64,000 bases of DNA from the NCBI RefSeq assembly GCF_029948085.1, contig NZ_JARZZP010000009.1, positions 43,004-107,003 on the forward strand, in the 5' to 3' direction. The notes beneath the pieces were generated by a model. It was not told the origin of the DNA, made no database searches, and worked only from the letters and a program-made list of their open reading frames with translations. The first letter of the stretch is position 1; every line of letters starts with the position of its first letter. Positions 46,921 through 57,678 of the stretch are shown here, in pieces. A program made the position numbers and the translations under genes. The stretch comes from Streptococcus taonis. Lineage in GTDB: Bacteria > Bacillota > Bacilli > Lactobacillales > Streptococcaceae.

Positions 46921-48207
46921 ATGTCAGTTAAAATTGCTTTACTTGGATTTGGTACAGTAGCCAGTGGTGTACCATTCTTGCTAAAGGAAAATGGAGAAAA
47001 AATTGTTCAAGCAGCACATTCAGAAATTGAAGTAGCCAAGGTTTTGGTCAAAGATGATCAAGAGAAAGCCCGCTTGCTTGAAGCAGGAAATGATTTTAAT
47101 TTTGTAACAAATATCGATGAAATTTTGTCAGACAATGACATCACGATTGTTGTTGAGTTGATGGGGCGTATCGAACCTGCTAAAACATTTATCACTCGTG
47201 CTTTAGAAGCAGGGAAACACGTCGTGACAGCTAACAAGGATCTTTTGGCAGTCCATGGTGCAGAATTGCTTGAGGTAGCCAAAGCTCACAATGTTGCCCT
47301 ATACTACGAAGCAGCAGTTGCAGGAGGAATCCCAATTCTTCGTACCTTGGTTAACTCACTAGCATCAGACAAAATCACACGTGTTCTTGGTGTTGTGAAC
47401 GGAACATCTAACTTCATGATGACCAAAATGGTAACAGAAGGCTGGTCTTATGAAGATGCTTTGGCAGAAGCCCAACGACTTGGCTTTGCTGAAAGCGACC
47501 CTACCAATGACGTTGACGGGATTGATGCGGCTTACAAGATGGTCATCCTCAGTCAGTTCGCCTTTGGGATGAATGTCAAGTTTGAAGATGTAGGCCACCA
47601 AGGAATTCGCAACATTACTCCAGAAGATGTAGCAGTAGCTCAAGAACTTGGTTACGTAGTCAAATTGGTTGGTTCTGTTGAAGAAACGGCATCTGGTATT
47701 GCTGCTGAGGTTACGCCAACCTTCCTTCCTAAAGCACATCCACTTGCGAGTGTTAATGGTGTTATGAATGCAGTCTTTGTAGAGTCTATCGGTATCGGGG
47801 AGTCTATGTACTATGGACCAGGTGCTGGTCAAAAACCAACTGCAACAAGTGTTGTGGCTGATATTGCCCGCATCGTTCGTCGTCTGAATGATGGAACAAT
47901 TGGAAAAGCCTTTAATGAATACAGCCGTCCAGTAGTCTTGGCTAAGCCAGAAGATGTCAAAGCTAACTACTATTTCTCAATCTTGGCTCCAGATTCAAAA
48001 GGTCAAGTCTTGAAATTGGCTGAGCTCTTTAATGCAGAAGATATCTCCTTCAAGCAAATCCTTCAAGATGGTAAGCAAGAAGGCAAGGCTCGTGTTGTCA
48101 TCATCACTCATAAAATCAACAAGGCACAGCTTGAAAATATTACAGCAGCTTTGAAGGGTGTAGCCGAGTTTGAACTTCTCAACACCTTCAAGGTTTTAGG
48201 AGACTAA
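46921..48207 (+). CDS. hom: Homoserine dehydrogenase
   Basis: 428 residues. The NAD(P) site is [13 protein letters not shown], with [11 protein letters not shown] and the substrate region [14 protein letters not shown] and the [14 protein letters not shown] block. A C-terminal ACT domain (from about 350) points to feedback control by threonine. It makes homoserine for threonine and methionine. AAGGAGAC precedes the ATG; thrB follows after 1 bp. Confidence 0.96.
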   Translation: MSVKIALLGFGTVASGVPFLLKENGEKIVQAAHSEIEVAKVLVKDDQEKARLLEAGNDFNFVTNIDEILSDNDITIVVELMGRIEPAKTFITRALEAGKHVVTANKDLLAVHGAELLEVAKAHNVALYYEAAVAGGIPILRTLVNSLASDKITRVLGVVNGTSNFMMTKMVTEGWSYEDALAEAQRLGFAESDPTNDVDGIDAAYKMVILSQFAFGMNVKFEDVGHQGIRNITPEDVAVAQELGYVVKLVGSVEETASGIAAEVTPTFLPKAHPLASVNGVMNAVFVESIGIGESMYYGPGAGQKPTATSVVADIARIVRRLNDGTIGKAFNEYSRPVVLAKPEDVKANYYFSILAPDSKGQVLKLAELFNAEDISFKQILQDGKQEGKARVVIITHKINKAQLENITAALKGVAEFELLNTFKVLGD

Positions 48208-48208
48208 G

Positions 48209-49078
48209 ATGAAGATTATTGTACCTGCTACAAGTGCCAATGTGGGTCCTGGTTTTGACTCGGTTGGTGTAGCTGTAACGAAGTATCTAGAAATTCAGGT
48301 TTGTGAGGAACGTGAAGAATGGATGATTGAGCACCAACTGGGCAAATGGATTCCACGTGATGAACGTAATCTTTTGCTAAAGATTGCTCTACAAATTGTT
48401 CCAGACCTACAACCACGACGTTTGAAAATGATTAGTGATATTCCTCTTGCACGTGGACTAGGTTCTTCTAGTTCTGTCATCGTTGCAGGGATTGAACTGG
48501 CAAATCAATTAGGAAATCTTAAATTAAGCGATCACGACAAATTGCAATTGGCGACTAAGATTGAAGGCCATCCTGATAATGTTGCGCCGGCTATCTATGG
48601 TAATCTGGTCATTGCCAGCTCAGTCGAAGATCAGGTTTCAGCTGTTGTGGCGCCTTTCCCAGAGTGTGCTTTCCTAGCTTATATTCCAAACTACGAATTG
48701 CGAACTCGCGATAGTCGTGGTGTCTTGCCTAAGAAATTATCATACAAGGAAGCTGTTGCAGCAAGTTCTATCGCCAATGTGGCTATCGCAGCTCTACTGA
48801 CAGGAGATATGGTCAAAGCTGGCCAAGCTATCGAGAGTGACCTTTTCCACGAGCGTTACCGCCAAGATTTGGTGCGAGAATTTGCGACAATTAAAAAAGT
48901 TGCCAAGAGAAACGGTGCTTATGCGACCTACTTGTCTGGTGCTGGTCCTACTGTCATGGTTCTAGCTGATCCTGATAAGATGCCGAAGATTAAGGCAGAG
49001 CTTGAAAAACAACCGTTCAAAGGCAAGCTTCATGATTTGCAAGTAGACACAGAAGGCGTGCGCATCGAAGAAAAATAA
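48209..49078 (+). CDS. thrB: Homoserine kinase
   Basis: 289 residues. GHMP kinase motifs: [14 protein letters not shown] at the start, the ATP loop [16 protein letters not shown] and the C-terminal [10 protein letters not shown]. It phosphorylates homoserine in threonine synthesis. It is one base after hom and translated from the same message (TTAGGAGACTAAG). Confidence 0.96.
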   Translation: MKIIVPATSANVGPGFDSVGVAVTKYLEIQVCEEREEWMIEHQLGKWIPRDERNLLLKIALQIVPDLQPRRLKMISDIPLARGLGSSSSVIVAGIELANQLGNLKLSDHDKLQLATKIEGHPDNVAPAIYGNLVIASSVEDQVSAVVAPFPECAFLAYIPNYELRTRDSRGVLPKKLSYKEAVAASSIANVAIAALLTGDMVKAGQAIESDLFHERYRQDLVREFATIKKVAKRNGAYATYLSGAGPTVMVLADPDKMPKIKAELEKQPFKGKLHDLQVDTEGVRIEEK

Positions 49079-49087
49079 ATATAGCAA

Positions 49088-49132
49088 TAGGATGGGGAAA
49101 CTCTCTATTAGAGGGCTTCCTGTCCTTTTTTT
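49088..49132 (+). terminator. Probable terminator after thrB
   Basis: An imperfect stem pairs GGATGGGGAA with TTCCTGTCC around CTCTCTATTAGAGGG, followed by TTTTTTT. Confidence 0.5.
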
Positions 49133-49154
49133 GAAAATGAAACATGGGAATTGA

Positions 49155-49257
49155 TACTCAATGAAAATCAAAGAGCAAACTAGGAAGCGAGCCACAGGCT
49201 GTACTTGAGTACGGCAAGGCGAAGCTGACGTGGTTTGAATTTGATTTTCGAAGAGTA
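49155..49257 (-). repeat. BOX element, A-C form
   Basis: 103 bp, reverse orientation, with ends TACTC...GAGTA and terminal inverted repeats (TACTCAATGAAAATCAAA against the complement of TTTGATTTTCGAAGAGTA). It is flanked by TGA on both sides (49152-49154 and 49258-49260), a likely 3-bp target duplication. No boxB. It lies 52 bp before msrAB. Confidence 0.9.
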
Positions 49258-49308
49258 TGAAAGGTTTCCCGTATTTGATGACCGATAGAAGGTCAAGGAG
49301 GATTTGAA

Positions 49309-50247
49309 ATGGCAGAAATATATCTAGCAGGTGGTTGTTTTTGGGGCTTGGAAGAATATTTTTCCAGAATTTCTGGAGTGCTGCAAACAAGTGTTGGTTA
49401 CGCTAATGGTCAAGTTGAAACCACCAATTATCAATTAATCAAAGAAACAGATCACGCAGAGACTGTGCAAGTCGTCTACGATGAAAAGGTAGTCTCGCTT
49501 CGTGAAATCTTGCTCTATTATTTCCGAGTCATTGATCCCCTATCTGTCAATCAACAAGGGAATGACCGTGGTCGTCAATACCGCACAGGGATTTATTACC
49601 TAGAAGAAGCTGATCTACCAACGATCAATACAGTAGTCCGCGAACAAGAACTACTCATCGGTCGTAAAATTGCAGTGGAAGTGGAGAAGCTTCGTCACTA
49701 TATCTTAGCTGAAGACTATCACCAAGACTACCTCAAGAAAAATCCTGGTGGCTATTGCCATATCGATGTGAGAGATGCAGAGAAACCATTGATAGACGCA
49801 GCTAACTACGAAAAACCTAGTCAGGAAGTATTACGAGAACAACTGTCTGAAGAGTCCTATCGAGTCACGCAAGAGGCTGCGACGGAAGCTCCCTTTAGCA
49901 ATGCCTACGACCAAACTTTTGAGGAAGGAATTTATGTCGATATCACGACTGGTGAGCCCCTCTTCTTTGCCAAGGATAAGTTTGCCTCAGGCTGTGGTTG
50001 GCCAAGCTTTAGCCGACCAATTTCTAAAGAGCTCATTCATTACTACCAGGATTTGAGTCACGGTATGGAGCGTATCGAAGTTCGGTCACGTTTGGGTAAT
50101 GCCCACTTGGGTCATGTCTTTACAGACGGGCCTCAGGAACTAGGTGGCTTACGCTATTGTATCAATTCTGCTTCTTTACGATTCATTGCTAAGGATGAGA
50201 TGGAAGAGGCTGGTTATGGCTACTTGCTTCCATATTTAAACAAGTAA
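49309..50247 (+). CDS. msrAB: Peptide methionine sulfoxide reductase MsrA/MsrB fusion
   Basis: 312 residues. The MsrA domain has the catalytic Cys in [11 protein letters not shown] (residue 9); the MsrB domain has [10 protein letters not shown] and the catalytic [11 protein letters not shown]. It repairs both sulfoxide epimers. There is no signal peptide, so it is the cytoplasmic form. TCAAGGAGG precedes the ATG. It is followed by a small hairpin (50249-50273) and an ABC transporter pair. Confidence 0.95.
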   Translation: MAEIYLAGGCFWGLEEYFSRISGVLQTSVGYANGQVETTNYQLIKETDHAETVQVVYDEKVVSLREILLYYFRVIDPLSVNQQGNDRGRQYRTGIYYLEEADLPTINTVVREQELLIGRKIAVEVEKLRHYILAEDYHQDYLKKNPGGYCHIDVRDAEKPLIDAANYEKPSQEVLREQLSEESYRVTQEAATEAPFSNAYDQTFEEGIYVDITTGEPLFFAKDKFASGCGWPSFSRPISKELIHYYQDLSHGMERIEVRSRLGNAHLGHVFTDGPQELGGLRYCINSASLRFIAKDEMEEAGYGYLLPYLNK

Positions 50248-50296
50248 AAAGATGGTGGTTTTTCCACCTTCTTCATTTTGGAAATAGAAGGGACAT

Positions 50297-52021
50297 ATGA
50301 AACAATTACTTTCTTACTTTAAACCCTACCTCAAGGAGTCTTTCCTAGCACCCTTGTTTAAGCTGCTAGAAGCTGTTTTTGAACTCTTGGTACCCATGGT
50401 GATAGCTGGGATTGTCGACCAATCCATCCCTCAAAAAGATCAAGCTCATCTCTGGATGCAAATGGGTCTCCTCTTTGTGTTTGCAGTTATCGGCGTTTTG
50501 GTAGCCTTAGTAGCTCAGTTTTACTCAGCCAAGGCGTCGGTCGGATTTGCTAAAGAGTTGACCAATGATCTCTATCGTCATATTCTCTCCTTGCCCAAGG
50601 ATAGTAGAGACCGTTTGACGACTTCGAGTTTGGTGACGCGTTTGACTTCAGATACCTATCAGATTCAGACAGGGATCAATCAATTTTTACGCTTATTTTT
50701 AAGGGCGCCTATTATTGTTTTCGGTGCCATTTTCATGGCCTATCGCCTCTCGCCTGAATTGACCTTCTGGTTCTTGGTCATGGTTGCCATTTTGACCCTT
50801 GTCATTGTCGTTCTGTCACGGTTGGTCAATCCCCTCTACAGTAGTTTGAGAAAGAAAACTGACCAGCTGGTTCAGGAGACGCGCCAACAGATACAAGGGA
50901 TGCGTGTGATTCGTGCCTTTGGCCAAGAAAAACGAGAAATCGAGAACTTCCAATTACTCAATCAAGTCTATACAGCTATCCAAATGAAAACAGGCTACTG
51001 GTCCAGTCTCTTGACCCCCTTGACCTATTTGATCGTCAATGGAACTTTGCTGGTGATTATCTGGAATGGTTATATTTCTATCCAGGGAGGCTGGCTCAGT
51101 CAGGGTGCCTTGATTGCTCTGATTAACTATCTTCTACAAATCTTGGTAGAGTTGATAAAACTAGCCATGCTCATTAATTCACTCAACCAGTCCTATATTT
51201 CTGCTAAGCGGATTGAAGAAGTCTTTGCAGAAAAGCCTGAAGATATACTGGCAGAAATTGCTCAAAAAGAAACTTCCTCGAACCAGTCCTTACGAGTTGA
51301 ACACTTGAGCTTTACCTACCCAGATGCTGCTCAACCATCCTTTCGAAATCTTTCTTTTGCTATGAAACAAGGACAAATTCTTGGAATTATCGGGGGGACT
51401 GGTTCTGGTAAGTCAAGTTTGGTACAAGTCCTACTTGGCCTTTATACGGCAGATAAGGGAAGTGTTTCCCTTTATCGAGATGGACGTAGTCCTCGCAATC
51501 TTTCTGAATGGCGGTCCTGGATGGCTTATGTTTCTCAAAAGGTTGAACTCTTTAAGGGAACCATTCGTTCCAACTTGACCTTGGGTATGGAAGAAGCTGT
51601 CTCGGACCAAGAACTCTGGCAGGCTTTAGAAATTGCTCAGGCCAAGGACTTTGTCAGTGACAAGGAAGGCCAGCTGAACGCAGAGGTTCAAGCAGGCGGT
51701 CGTAATTTCTCAGGTGGGCAAAAACAACGCTTATCAATTGCCCGAGCAGTCTTACATCAAGCACCATTTCTCATCTTGGATGATGCGACGTCAGCCCTTG
51801 ATACCATTACTGAGTCTAATCTTCTGAAGTCTGTTCAAGATAAGCTACCAAACACCAGCTTGATCTTGATTTCCCAACGAACTTCAACCTTGAAGATTGC
51901 TGATCAAATTCTCCTTTTAGAGAAAGGGGAGCAATTAGCACTTGGAAATCATGAGGAATTGATGGAAACTAGTCAAGTCTATCGTGAAATCAATGCATCC
52001 CAACATGGAAAGGAGGACTAG
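50297..52021 (+). CDS. ABC exporter half-transporter, first subunit
   Basis: 574 residues: six membrane helices then a nucleotide-binding domain. Walker A IIGGTGSGKSSL and signature FSGGQKQRLS are canonical, but the Walker B glutamate is Asp (FLILDDATSALD). Such a change marks the subunit with the weak catalytic site in heterodimeric exporters of the LmrCD/BmrCD type. AAGGGACAT precedes the ATG. Its partner starts 1 bp after the stop. Substrate not visible. Confidence 0.9.
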   Translation: MKQLLSYFKPYLKESFLAPLFKLLEAVFELLVPMVIAGIVDQSIPQKDQAHLWMQMGLLFVFAVIGVLVALVAQFYSAKASVGFAKELTNDLYRHILSLPKDSRDRLTTSSLVTRLTSDTYQIQTGINQFLRLFLRAPIIVFGAIFMAYRLSPELTFWFLVMVAILTLVIVVLSRLVNPLYSSLRKKTDQLVQETRQQIQGMRVIRAFGQEKREIENFQLLNQVYTAIQMKTGYWSSLLTPLTYLIVNGTLLVIIWNGYISIQGGWLSQGALIALINYLLQILVELIKLAMLINSLNQSYISAKRIEEVFAEKPEDILAEIAQKETSSNQSLRVEHLSFTYPDAAQPSFRNLSFAMKQGQILGIIGGTGSGKSSLVQVLLGLYTADKGSVSLYRDGRSPRNLSEWRSWMAYVSQKVELFKGTIRSNLTLGMEEAVSDQELWQALEIAQAKDFVSDKEGQLNAEVQAGGRNFSGGQKQRLSIARAVLHQAPFLILDDATSALDTITESNLLKSVQDKLPNTSLILISQRTSTLKIADQILLLEKGEQLALGNHEELMETSQVYREINASQHGKED

Positions 52022-52022
52022 A

Positions 52023-53771
52023 ATGAAAGGCAAATATGCAAGTCAAACCCTTAAACGATTAGCAAAAGATTTAGCTGGCCATCCCGTCCTTCTTTTCCTG
52101 GCTTTCTTGGGTACCATTGCTCAGGTAGCCCTATCAATCTATCTACCAATCTTGATAGGACAGGTGATTGACCAAGTCTTAGTCGATGGTTCATCCCAGC
52201 TATTTTGGCAGATTTTCCTCCAGATGATTTTGGTGGTGATAGGAAATACGCTGGTACAATGGGCCAATCCTCTCCTCTATAATCGACTGATTTTCTCCTA
52301 TACTAGAGATTTGCGCGAAAAAATCATTGAAAAGCTCCATCGTCTTCCGATTGCCCTTGTAGATAGACAAGGTAGTGGGGAAATGGTCAGCCGTGTAACG
52401 ACAGATATCGAGCAGTTGGCAGCGGGTCTGAATATGATTTTCAACCAATTTTTCATAGGAGTTTTGATGATTTTGGTCAGCATCCTTGCTATGCTCCAAA
52501 TCCATCTATTGATGACTCTCTTGGTTCTGCTCTTAACACCTCTATCTATGGTCATTTCACGCTTTATCGCTAAGAAATCCTACCATCTCTTTCAAAAGCA
52601 GACAGAGACTAGGGGGATTCAGACTCAGTTGATAGAAGAATCGCTCACCCAACAGGCCATTATCCAGTCCTTCAATGCTCAGGAAGAATTTATCGAGAGA
52701 CTTCATGAGGCAAATGACAACTACGCAGGTTATTCTCAGTCGGCTATCTTTTATTCTTCGACAGTCAATCCTTCCACCCGTTTTGTCAATGCCCTCATTT
52801 ATGCCCTACTTGCTGGTGTTGGAGCCTTACGCATCATGGCAGGTTCTACTTTGACGGTTGGGCGTTTAGTGACCTTTTTGAATTATGTGCAGCAGTACAC
52901 CAAGCCTTTTAATGATATTTCATCGGTCTTAGCTGAGTTGCAAAGTGCCTTGGCTTGTGCAGAACGTGTTTATACTGTTTTAGAAAGCCCTGAGATTAGA
53001 GAAACTGGTCTTAAAGAATTGAACAGCGACCAAGTCAAGGGAGCTATTTCCTTTAAGCATGTCTCCTTTGGCTACAATCCTGAAAAGATCTTAATCAAGG
53101 ACTTGTCTATTGACATTCCGGAGGGTAGCAAGGTTGCCATCGTTGGGCCAACGGGTGCAGGGAAGTCAACCCTCATCAATCTCCTCATGCGTTTTTACCC
53201 GATTAACTCTGGAGATATTTTGCTAGATGGTCATTCGATTTATGACTGTACCCGATCATCATTGAGACAGCAGTTTGGGATGGTGCTTCAAGAAACTTGG
53301 CTCAAGCAAGGAACCATTCATGACAATATTGCCTTTGGAAATCCTGATGCTAGCCGAGAGCAGGTCATTGCGGCAGCCAAGGCAGCTAACGCAGACTTCT
53401 TTATCCAACAGTTGCCACATGGTTATGATACCAAGCTTGAAAATGCAGGGGAATCCTTGTCTGTTGGTCAGGCTCAGCTTTTAACCATTGCCCGCGTCTT
53501 TCTAGCCATTCCTAAGATTCTTATCTTAGATGAGGCGACTTCCTCCATCGATACCCGGACAGAGGTGCTGGTTCAGGACGCCTTTGCCAAACTCATGAAG
53601 GGGCGGACGAGCTTTATCATTGCCCACCGTTTATCGACCATTCAGGATGCTGATTTGATTCTTGTCTTGGTCGATGGAGATATTGTCGAATATGGCAATC
53701 ACCAGGAACTCATGACGAGAAAAGGCAAATACTATCAAATGCAGCAAGCAGCCGCTTTTAGTCCAGAATAG
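52023..53771 (+). CDS. ABC exporter half-transporter, second subunit
   Basis: 582 residues from ATG 52023, which has AAAGGAGG 8 nt upstream. Six membrane helices precede a nucleotide-binding domain with Walker A VGPTGAGKSTL and full Walker B LILDEATSSID, but the signature LSGGQ is changed to LSVGQ. The first subunit's weak Walker B and this weak signature fall in the same composite ATP site, so the two genes encode one heterodimer with one active site. A terminator follows. Confidence 0.92.
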   Translation: MKGKYASQTLKRLAKDLAGHPVLLFLAFLGTIAQVALSIYLPILIGQVIDQVLVDGSSQLFWQIFLQMILVVIGNTLVQWANPLLYNRLIFSYTRDLREKIIEKLHRLPIALVDRQGSGEMVSRVTTDIEQLAAGLNMIFNQFFIGVLMILVSILAMLQIHLLMTLLVLLLTPLSMVISRFIAKKSYHLFQKQTETRGIQTQLIEESLTQQAIIQSFNAQEEFIERLHEANDNYAGYSQSAIFYSSTVNPSTRFVNALIYALLAGVGALRIMAGSTLTVGRLVTFLNYVQQYTKPFNDISSVLAELQSALACAERVYTVLESPEIRETGLKELNSDQVKGAISFKHVSFGYNPEKILIKDLSIDIPEGSKVAIVGPTGAGKSTLINLLMRFYPINSGDILLDGHSIYDCTRSSLRQQFGMVLQETWLKQGTIHDNIAFGNPDASREQVIAAAKAANADFFIQQLPHGYDTKLENAGESLSVGQAQLLTIARVFLAIPKILILDEATSSIDTRTEVLVQDAFAKLMKGRTSFIIAHRLSTIQDADLILVLVDGDIVEYGNHQELMTRKGKYYQMQQAAAFSPE

Positions 53772-53804
53772 ACTTTACCTAGTTTCTTAAGCAAATACAA
53801 AATA

Positions 53805-53829
53805 AAAGTTGCCTTCGGGTGACTTTTTT
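53805..53829 (+). terminator. Terminator after the ABC pair
   Basis: AAAGTTGCC pairs with GGTGACTTT (two G-U pairs) around a TTCG loop, followed by T residues. Confidence 0.8.
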
Positions 53830-53888
53830 GTTACAATAGCTAGAAAAATTATCCAGTATGAATACTTATATAGAAAAGGAGCCTAGGG

Positions 53889-55148
53889 ATGAAAGTCTTT
53901 CAGCATGCAAATATCGTGACTTGTGACCAAGATTTCCATGTCTATCTAGATGGGATTTTGGCTGTCAAAGAATCCCAAATCGTCTATGTCGGTCAGGAAA
54001 ATCAAGAGATTCTTAAACAAGCAGATCAAATAATAGACTGTCAGGGTGCCTGGATTATGCCTGGCTTGGTTAACTGCCATACTCACTCTGCCATGACAGG
54101 CTTGAGAGGCATTCGTGACGATAGCAATCTCCACGAATGGCTAGAGGACTATATCTGGCCAGCAGAAGCAGAATTCACACCAGAGATGACTACAAAGGCC
54201 GTCAAAGAGGCACTAACAGAGATGCTCCAGTCAGGAACGACAACTTTCAATGATATGTACAATCCTAATGGAGTGGATATAGCTGAGATTTATGAGGCAG
54301 TCAAGGCATCCAAGATGCGTTGCTATTTTTCTCCAACCCTCTTTTCTTCAGATGTGGAGACGACGGCTGAAACTATAGCTAGAACTCGAGCTGTCATCGA
54401 GACAATCAAAGGCTATCAAGACCCAAATTTCAAGGTTATGGTGGCCCCTCATTCGCCCTATAGTTGTGATCGAGACTTGCTGGAGGCAAGTCTTGACCTA
54501 GCAAAAGAAGAAAACATTCCTCTTCATATCCATGTTGCAGAAACCCAGGAAGAGTCAGGTATTATCCTGAAACGCTATGGCAAACGCCCACTAGCCTTTC
54601 TAGATGAACTTGGGTATTTAGACCATAAAGCTGTCTTTGCTCACGGTGTTGAGTTAAATGAAGCAGAAATTACCCGCTTGGCAGATTCGCAAGTCGCTAT
54701 CGCCCACAATCCAATCAGCAACCTCAAACTAGCCTCAGGGATTGCACCAGTCGTCCAACTTCAAAAGGCAGGAGTGCCAGTCGGGATTGCGACTGACTCA
54801 GTTGCTTCTAACAATAACCTCGATATGTTTGAGGAAGGACGCACGGCAGCCCTTTTACAGAAAATGAAGAGTGGTGATGCCAGCCAATTTCCAATTGAAA
54901 CTGCCCTCAAGGCCCTGTCGATCGAGGGTGCTAAGGTGTTGGGAATGGAAGATGAGATTGGTAGTTTGGAAATCGGCAAGCAAGCTGACTTTCTCGTTAT
55001 TCAACCCCAAGGCAAAATCCATCTCCAACCGCAAGAAAACATGCTGTCTCACCTCGTTTATGCTGTCAAATCCAGTGATGTTGATGACGTCTACATTGCA
55101 GGTGAGCAAGTCGTGAGAGCTGGGAACGTACTAACAGTAGATTTGTAA
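53889..55148 (+). CDS. Amidohydrolase of the MTA/SAH deaminase (TrzA/AtzA) group
   Basis: 419 residues. Metal ligands of the amidohydrolase fold are visible: VNCHTHSAM (HxH), HIHVAET, FAHGVEL and IATDSVASNNNLDMFEE. These match the group that deaminates S-adenosylhomocysteine and methylthioadenosine, formerly called chlorohydrolases. The exact substrate is not certain. AAAGGAGCC precedes the ATG. It is monocistronic. Confidence 0.87.
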   Translation: MKVFQHANIVTCDQDFHVYLDGILAVKESQIVYVGQENQEILKQADQIIDCQGAWIMPGLVNCHTHSAMTGLRGIRDDSNLHEWLEDYIWPAEAEFTPEMTTKAVKEALTEMLQSGTTTFNDMYNPNGVDIAEIYEAVKASKMRCYFSPTLFSSDVETTAETIARTRAVIETIKGYQDPNFKVMVAPHSPYSCDRDLLEASLDLAKEENIPLHIHVAETQEESGIILKRYGKRPLAFLDELGYLDHKAVFAHGVELNEAEITRLADSQVAIAHNPISNLKLASGIAPVVQLQKAGVPVGIATDSVASNNNLDMFEEGRTAALLQKMKSGDASQFPIETALKALSIEGAKVLGMEDEIGSLEIGKQADFLVIQPQGKIHLQPQENMLSHLVYAVKSSDVDDVYIAGEQVVRAGNVLTVDL

Positions 55149-55252
55149 GTGATACTCTTTCTAATTTTTTTAAAGCTAGGTCGGTGTTGTCTTGACCTCG
55201 TTTGCTCTAACAAGCTTATTGAGTGGGTATTTATTGTGTAGGCCGTAAAGAA

Positions 55253-55282
55253 AAAAGAAGACTCTGTAAGGTCTTCTTTTTG
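55253..55282. terminator. Shared terminator between the deaminase and flippase genes
   Basis: AAAAGAAGAC pairs with GTCTTCTTTT around an 8-nt loop, with A and T tracts on both sides; it serves both convergent genes. Confidence 0.85.
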
Positions 55283-55327
55283 TTACATAATATTTAATTT
55301 GAACATTTTTGAGAAGGCTAATGACCT

Positions 55328-56806
55328 CTATCCTCTTTTAATCTTAGCACGAACTAGGTCGAGCGCATAATGAAGTGTTTTATCTTTGATAATAAAGAGT
55401 GTGATAGCGTAATAGATGCCACAAGCTGCGATTGTAGAAAGAACCATGCAGATCATATTCATCGTAACTTCATAGCTATGAACTTGGAAGAGGGTTTTAA
55501 AAACAAAATAAATTGGGATGAAACCGAGTGACACGATTGTGTAGCGAGTTAAGGTTGTAAAAATCTCTTTCAAATCCAATAGTTTGTACTTCCTAATAAA
55601 GCGAATCTCTAGCAGAACCACAATTGCTTCAGCTAGAACGGTTGTTCCAATGTAGTATTCAGGAGTGAAGATATTATTGAAAAACAGCAAGGAGTTAAAT
55701 AGAATATTTGCACCACCTCCGATAAAGTAGAAAGCAGTCAAGTGGTTTTCATGGTCATTGATAAAGATAATTTGTTTAGCAAGGATTAATTCTATGGCCC
55801 AGATAATGGTACGAAAGGCAAAGACACTTGTTACAATTCCGGCTTCTAGATATTTCTCAGAAGAGTAAATAACTGTAGCATAGGTTCCCAAAACCATAAT
55901 ACCAATACTGGTAGGAATCATGAGGAAGTAAAAGAGGGATGCGCCCTGATTGACCAAATTTTTATAAGAAGTAAAATCTTTTTTTCCTAGATAATAACCA
56001 AGTCGTGGGATGCTGACGTTGATAGCTCCGCTAAGGACACTAGCGATCAGCATAACGATACTGGAGGCGATGGTGTAGTATGAGATGTAATTCTCATCAG
56101 GACCTTTGGTAATGAACATACGGTCTAGTAAGGTATAGAGCATATTAGCATTTGCTAGAAGGAGCATAGTTAGGAGAGGTTTAGATGACTTGAGAAGTTC
56201 GATGAACTCAATCTTAACAAAGGAGACCTCTCGTTTAATCCAGAGGAAGCTTAGCAGATAGTTGATGATAGTTGTCGCACTCATGATGGTAGCATAAGGG
56301 ACGATATCATCAGGTGTCTTAACGAAAGCGAAGATAGCGACCAACATTCCAATCCGAATAACCAGTGTTTTATAAAGGATAAAAGAATAATTCTCGTAGG
56401 CTTCATTCATCCACTCGATATTTAGAAATTGAAAGAGTGCTTGGATTCCAAGGATATAATAAAGGATTTTGAGGTTGACAATACTGGTATCAAAGTGAAT
56501 AAAGAGGAAGTAGATAACTGTTGTTACAACTGAAGTAATTAGCGAAATATAGAATAACTTAGAAAAGACATAATTGATCTTGTTTTTGTCATCCTTAACT
56601 TTACTAATGGCTCGAATCCCATAATTGTAAATCCCAAAGGCAGCGAGTGGAATGACAAAGCTTGCCCAGGTGTTGGCAGTGTTGAAGTAACCGTAATTCG
56701 ATTTGCTAAGAATCCGCGTTAGATAGGGATTAGTAATCAAAGGAAAAACGATATTCAAGATATTGACCAGCAAGCTAGCCAAAGCATTAACTTTTATATT
56801 TTTCAT
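55328..56806 (-). CDS. Polysaccharide flippase, Wzx/MATE-like
   Basis: 492 residues from ATG 56806 (MKNIKVNALASLLVNILN); the longer reading to 56974 has no ribosome site and overlaps the mecA promoter and start. Twelve to fourteen membrane helices, with FPLITNPYLTRILS near the N-terminus typical of oligosaccharide flippases of the Wzx group, including teichoic-acid flippases. It moves a lipid-linked glycan across the membrane; which glycan is unknown. It is divergent from mecA. Confidence 0.85.
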   Translation of the reverse strand: MKNIKVNALASLLVNILNIVFPLITNPYLTRILSKSNYGYFNTANTWASFVIPLAAFGIYNYGIRAISKVKDDKNKINYVFSKLFYISLITSVVTTVIYFLFIHFDTSIVNLKILYYILGIQALFQFLNIEWMNEAYENYSFILYKTLVIRIGMLVAIFAFVKTPDDIVPYATIMSATTIINYLLSFLWIKREVSFVKIEFIELLKSSKPLLTMLLLANANMLYTLLDRMFITKGPDENYISYYTIASSIVMLIASVLSGAINVSIPRLGYYLGKKDFTSYKNLVNQGASLFYFLMIPTSIGIMVLGTYATVIYSSEKYLEAGIVTSVFAFRTIIWAIELILAKQIIFINDHENHLTAFYFIGGGANILFNSLLFFNNIFTPEYYIGTTVLAEAIVVLLEIRFIRKYKLLDLKEIFTTLTRYTIVSLGFIPIYFVFKTLFQVHSYEVTMNMICMVLSTIAACGIYYAITLFIIKDKTLHYALDLVRAKIKRG

Positions 56807-56870
56807 GAAACTTTCTTTCTTACATTCTAAAATAGATACTAGTATTATATCACATTCCAACGCCATTCTT

Positions 56871-56899
56871 TTGATAAAATTTTTGAAATCTTGTATAAT
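56871..56899 (+). promoter_or_regulatory. mecA promoter
   Basis: TTGATA (56871-56876), 17-bp spacer, TATAAT (56894-56899), 32 bp before the ATG. Confidence 0.8.
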
Positions 56900-56930
56900 A
56901 GATAGAACTGAAAGTATGAGGTTACGAACT

Positions 56931-57668
56931 ATGAAAATGAAACAAATCAGTGATACGACTTTAAAAATCACCATGTCTCTAGAAGATTTGATGGATCGTG
57001 GAATGGAAATCGCAGACTTTCTCGTTCCACAGGAAAAAACAGAAGAATTTTTCTATGCAATCTTGGATGAGTTAGAGATGCCAGATAGCTTCTTGGATAC
57101 AGGTATGCTTAGTTTTCGAGTAACACCTAAGCCAGACAAGGTTGATGTTTTTGTGACCAAGTCTAAGATTGATCAGAATTTGGACTTTGACGATTTGGCA
57201 GACCTTCCAGATATGGATGAATTGGCCAAAATGTCTCCAGATGAGTTTTTGAAAACCTTGGAGAAAACCATGGCAGAAAAAACCAAAGATGATATTGAAG
57301 CTATTCAATCTTTAGAGCAGGTTGAAAAGGAAGAAGAAGCAGCACTTGATGAAGCCCTCGAAGTAGAAGAAGGAAAAAGAGAGCCTTATATCTACTACAT
57401 CTTACATTTTGACGATTTATCTAGTTTGGTTTCTTTTGCCAAAACGGTTGACTACCAAATGGAGACTTCAGAACTTTACAAAATGAACGACCAATACTAT
57501 CTAACAGTTTTGGTTGATGTAGAAGATCATCCAAGTCTTTATCCAGCTTGGTTATTGGCTCGCATGCGTGAATTTGCTGATGATAGTGATATCAGCCGTT
57601 CAGTTCTCCAAGAATACGGTCAAATCATCATCAACCACGATGCTGTCCAAGGACTCCAAAAAGTTTAA
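56931..57668 (+). CDS. mecA: ClpC adaptor protein MecA
   Basis: 245 residues from ATG 56931 with GAGG 9 nt upstream; the longer reading to 56763 starts inside the flippase gene. The N-terminal MKMKQISDTTLKITMSLEDL substrate-binding domain, an acidic linker and the C-terminal ClpC-binding domain (YYILHFDDLSSLVSFAK) are complete. In streptococci MecA delivers ComX and ComW to ClpCP and so limits competence. A terminator within the 175-bp repeat follows. Confidence 0.95.
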   Translation: MKMKQISDTTLKITMSLEDLMDRGMEIADFLVPQEKTEEFFYAILDELEMPDSFLDTGMLSFRVTPKPDKVDVFVTKSKIDQNLDFDDLADLPDMDELAKMSPDEFLKTLEKTMAEKTKDDIEAIQSLEQVEKEEEAALDEALEVEEGKREPYIYYILHFDDLSSLVSFAKTVDYQMETSELYKMNDQYYLTVLVDVEDHPSLYPAWLLARMREFADDSDISRSVLQEYGQIIINHDAVQGLQKV

Positions 57669-57678
57669 TCTAGAAAAA

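Noticed and set aside
56807-56974. N-terminal extension of the flippase
   Set aside because: It overlaps the mecA promoter and start on the other strand, and the conserved flippase N-terminus begins at 56806.
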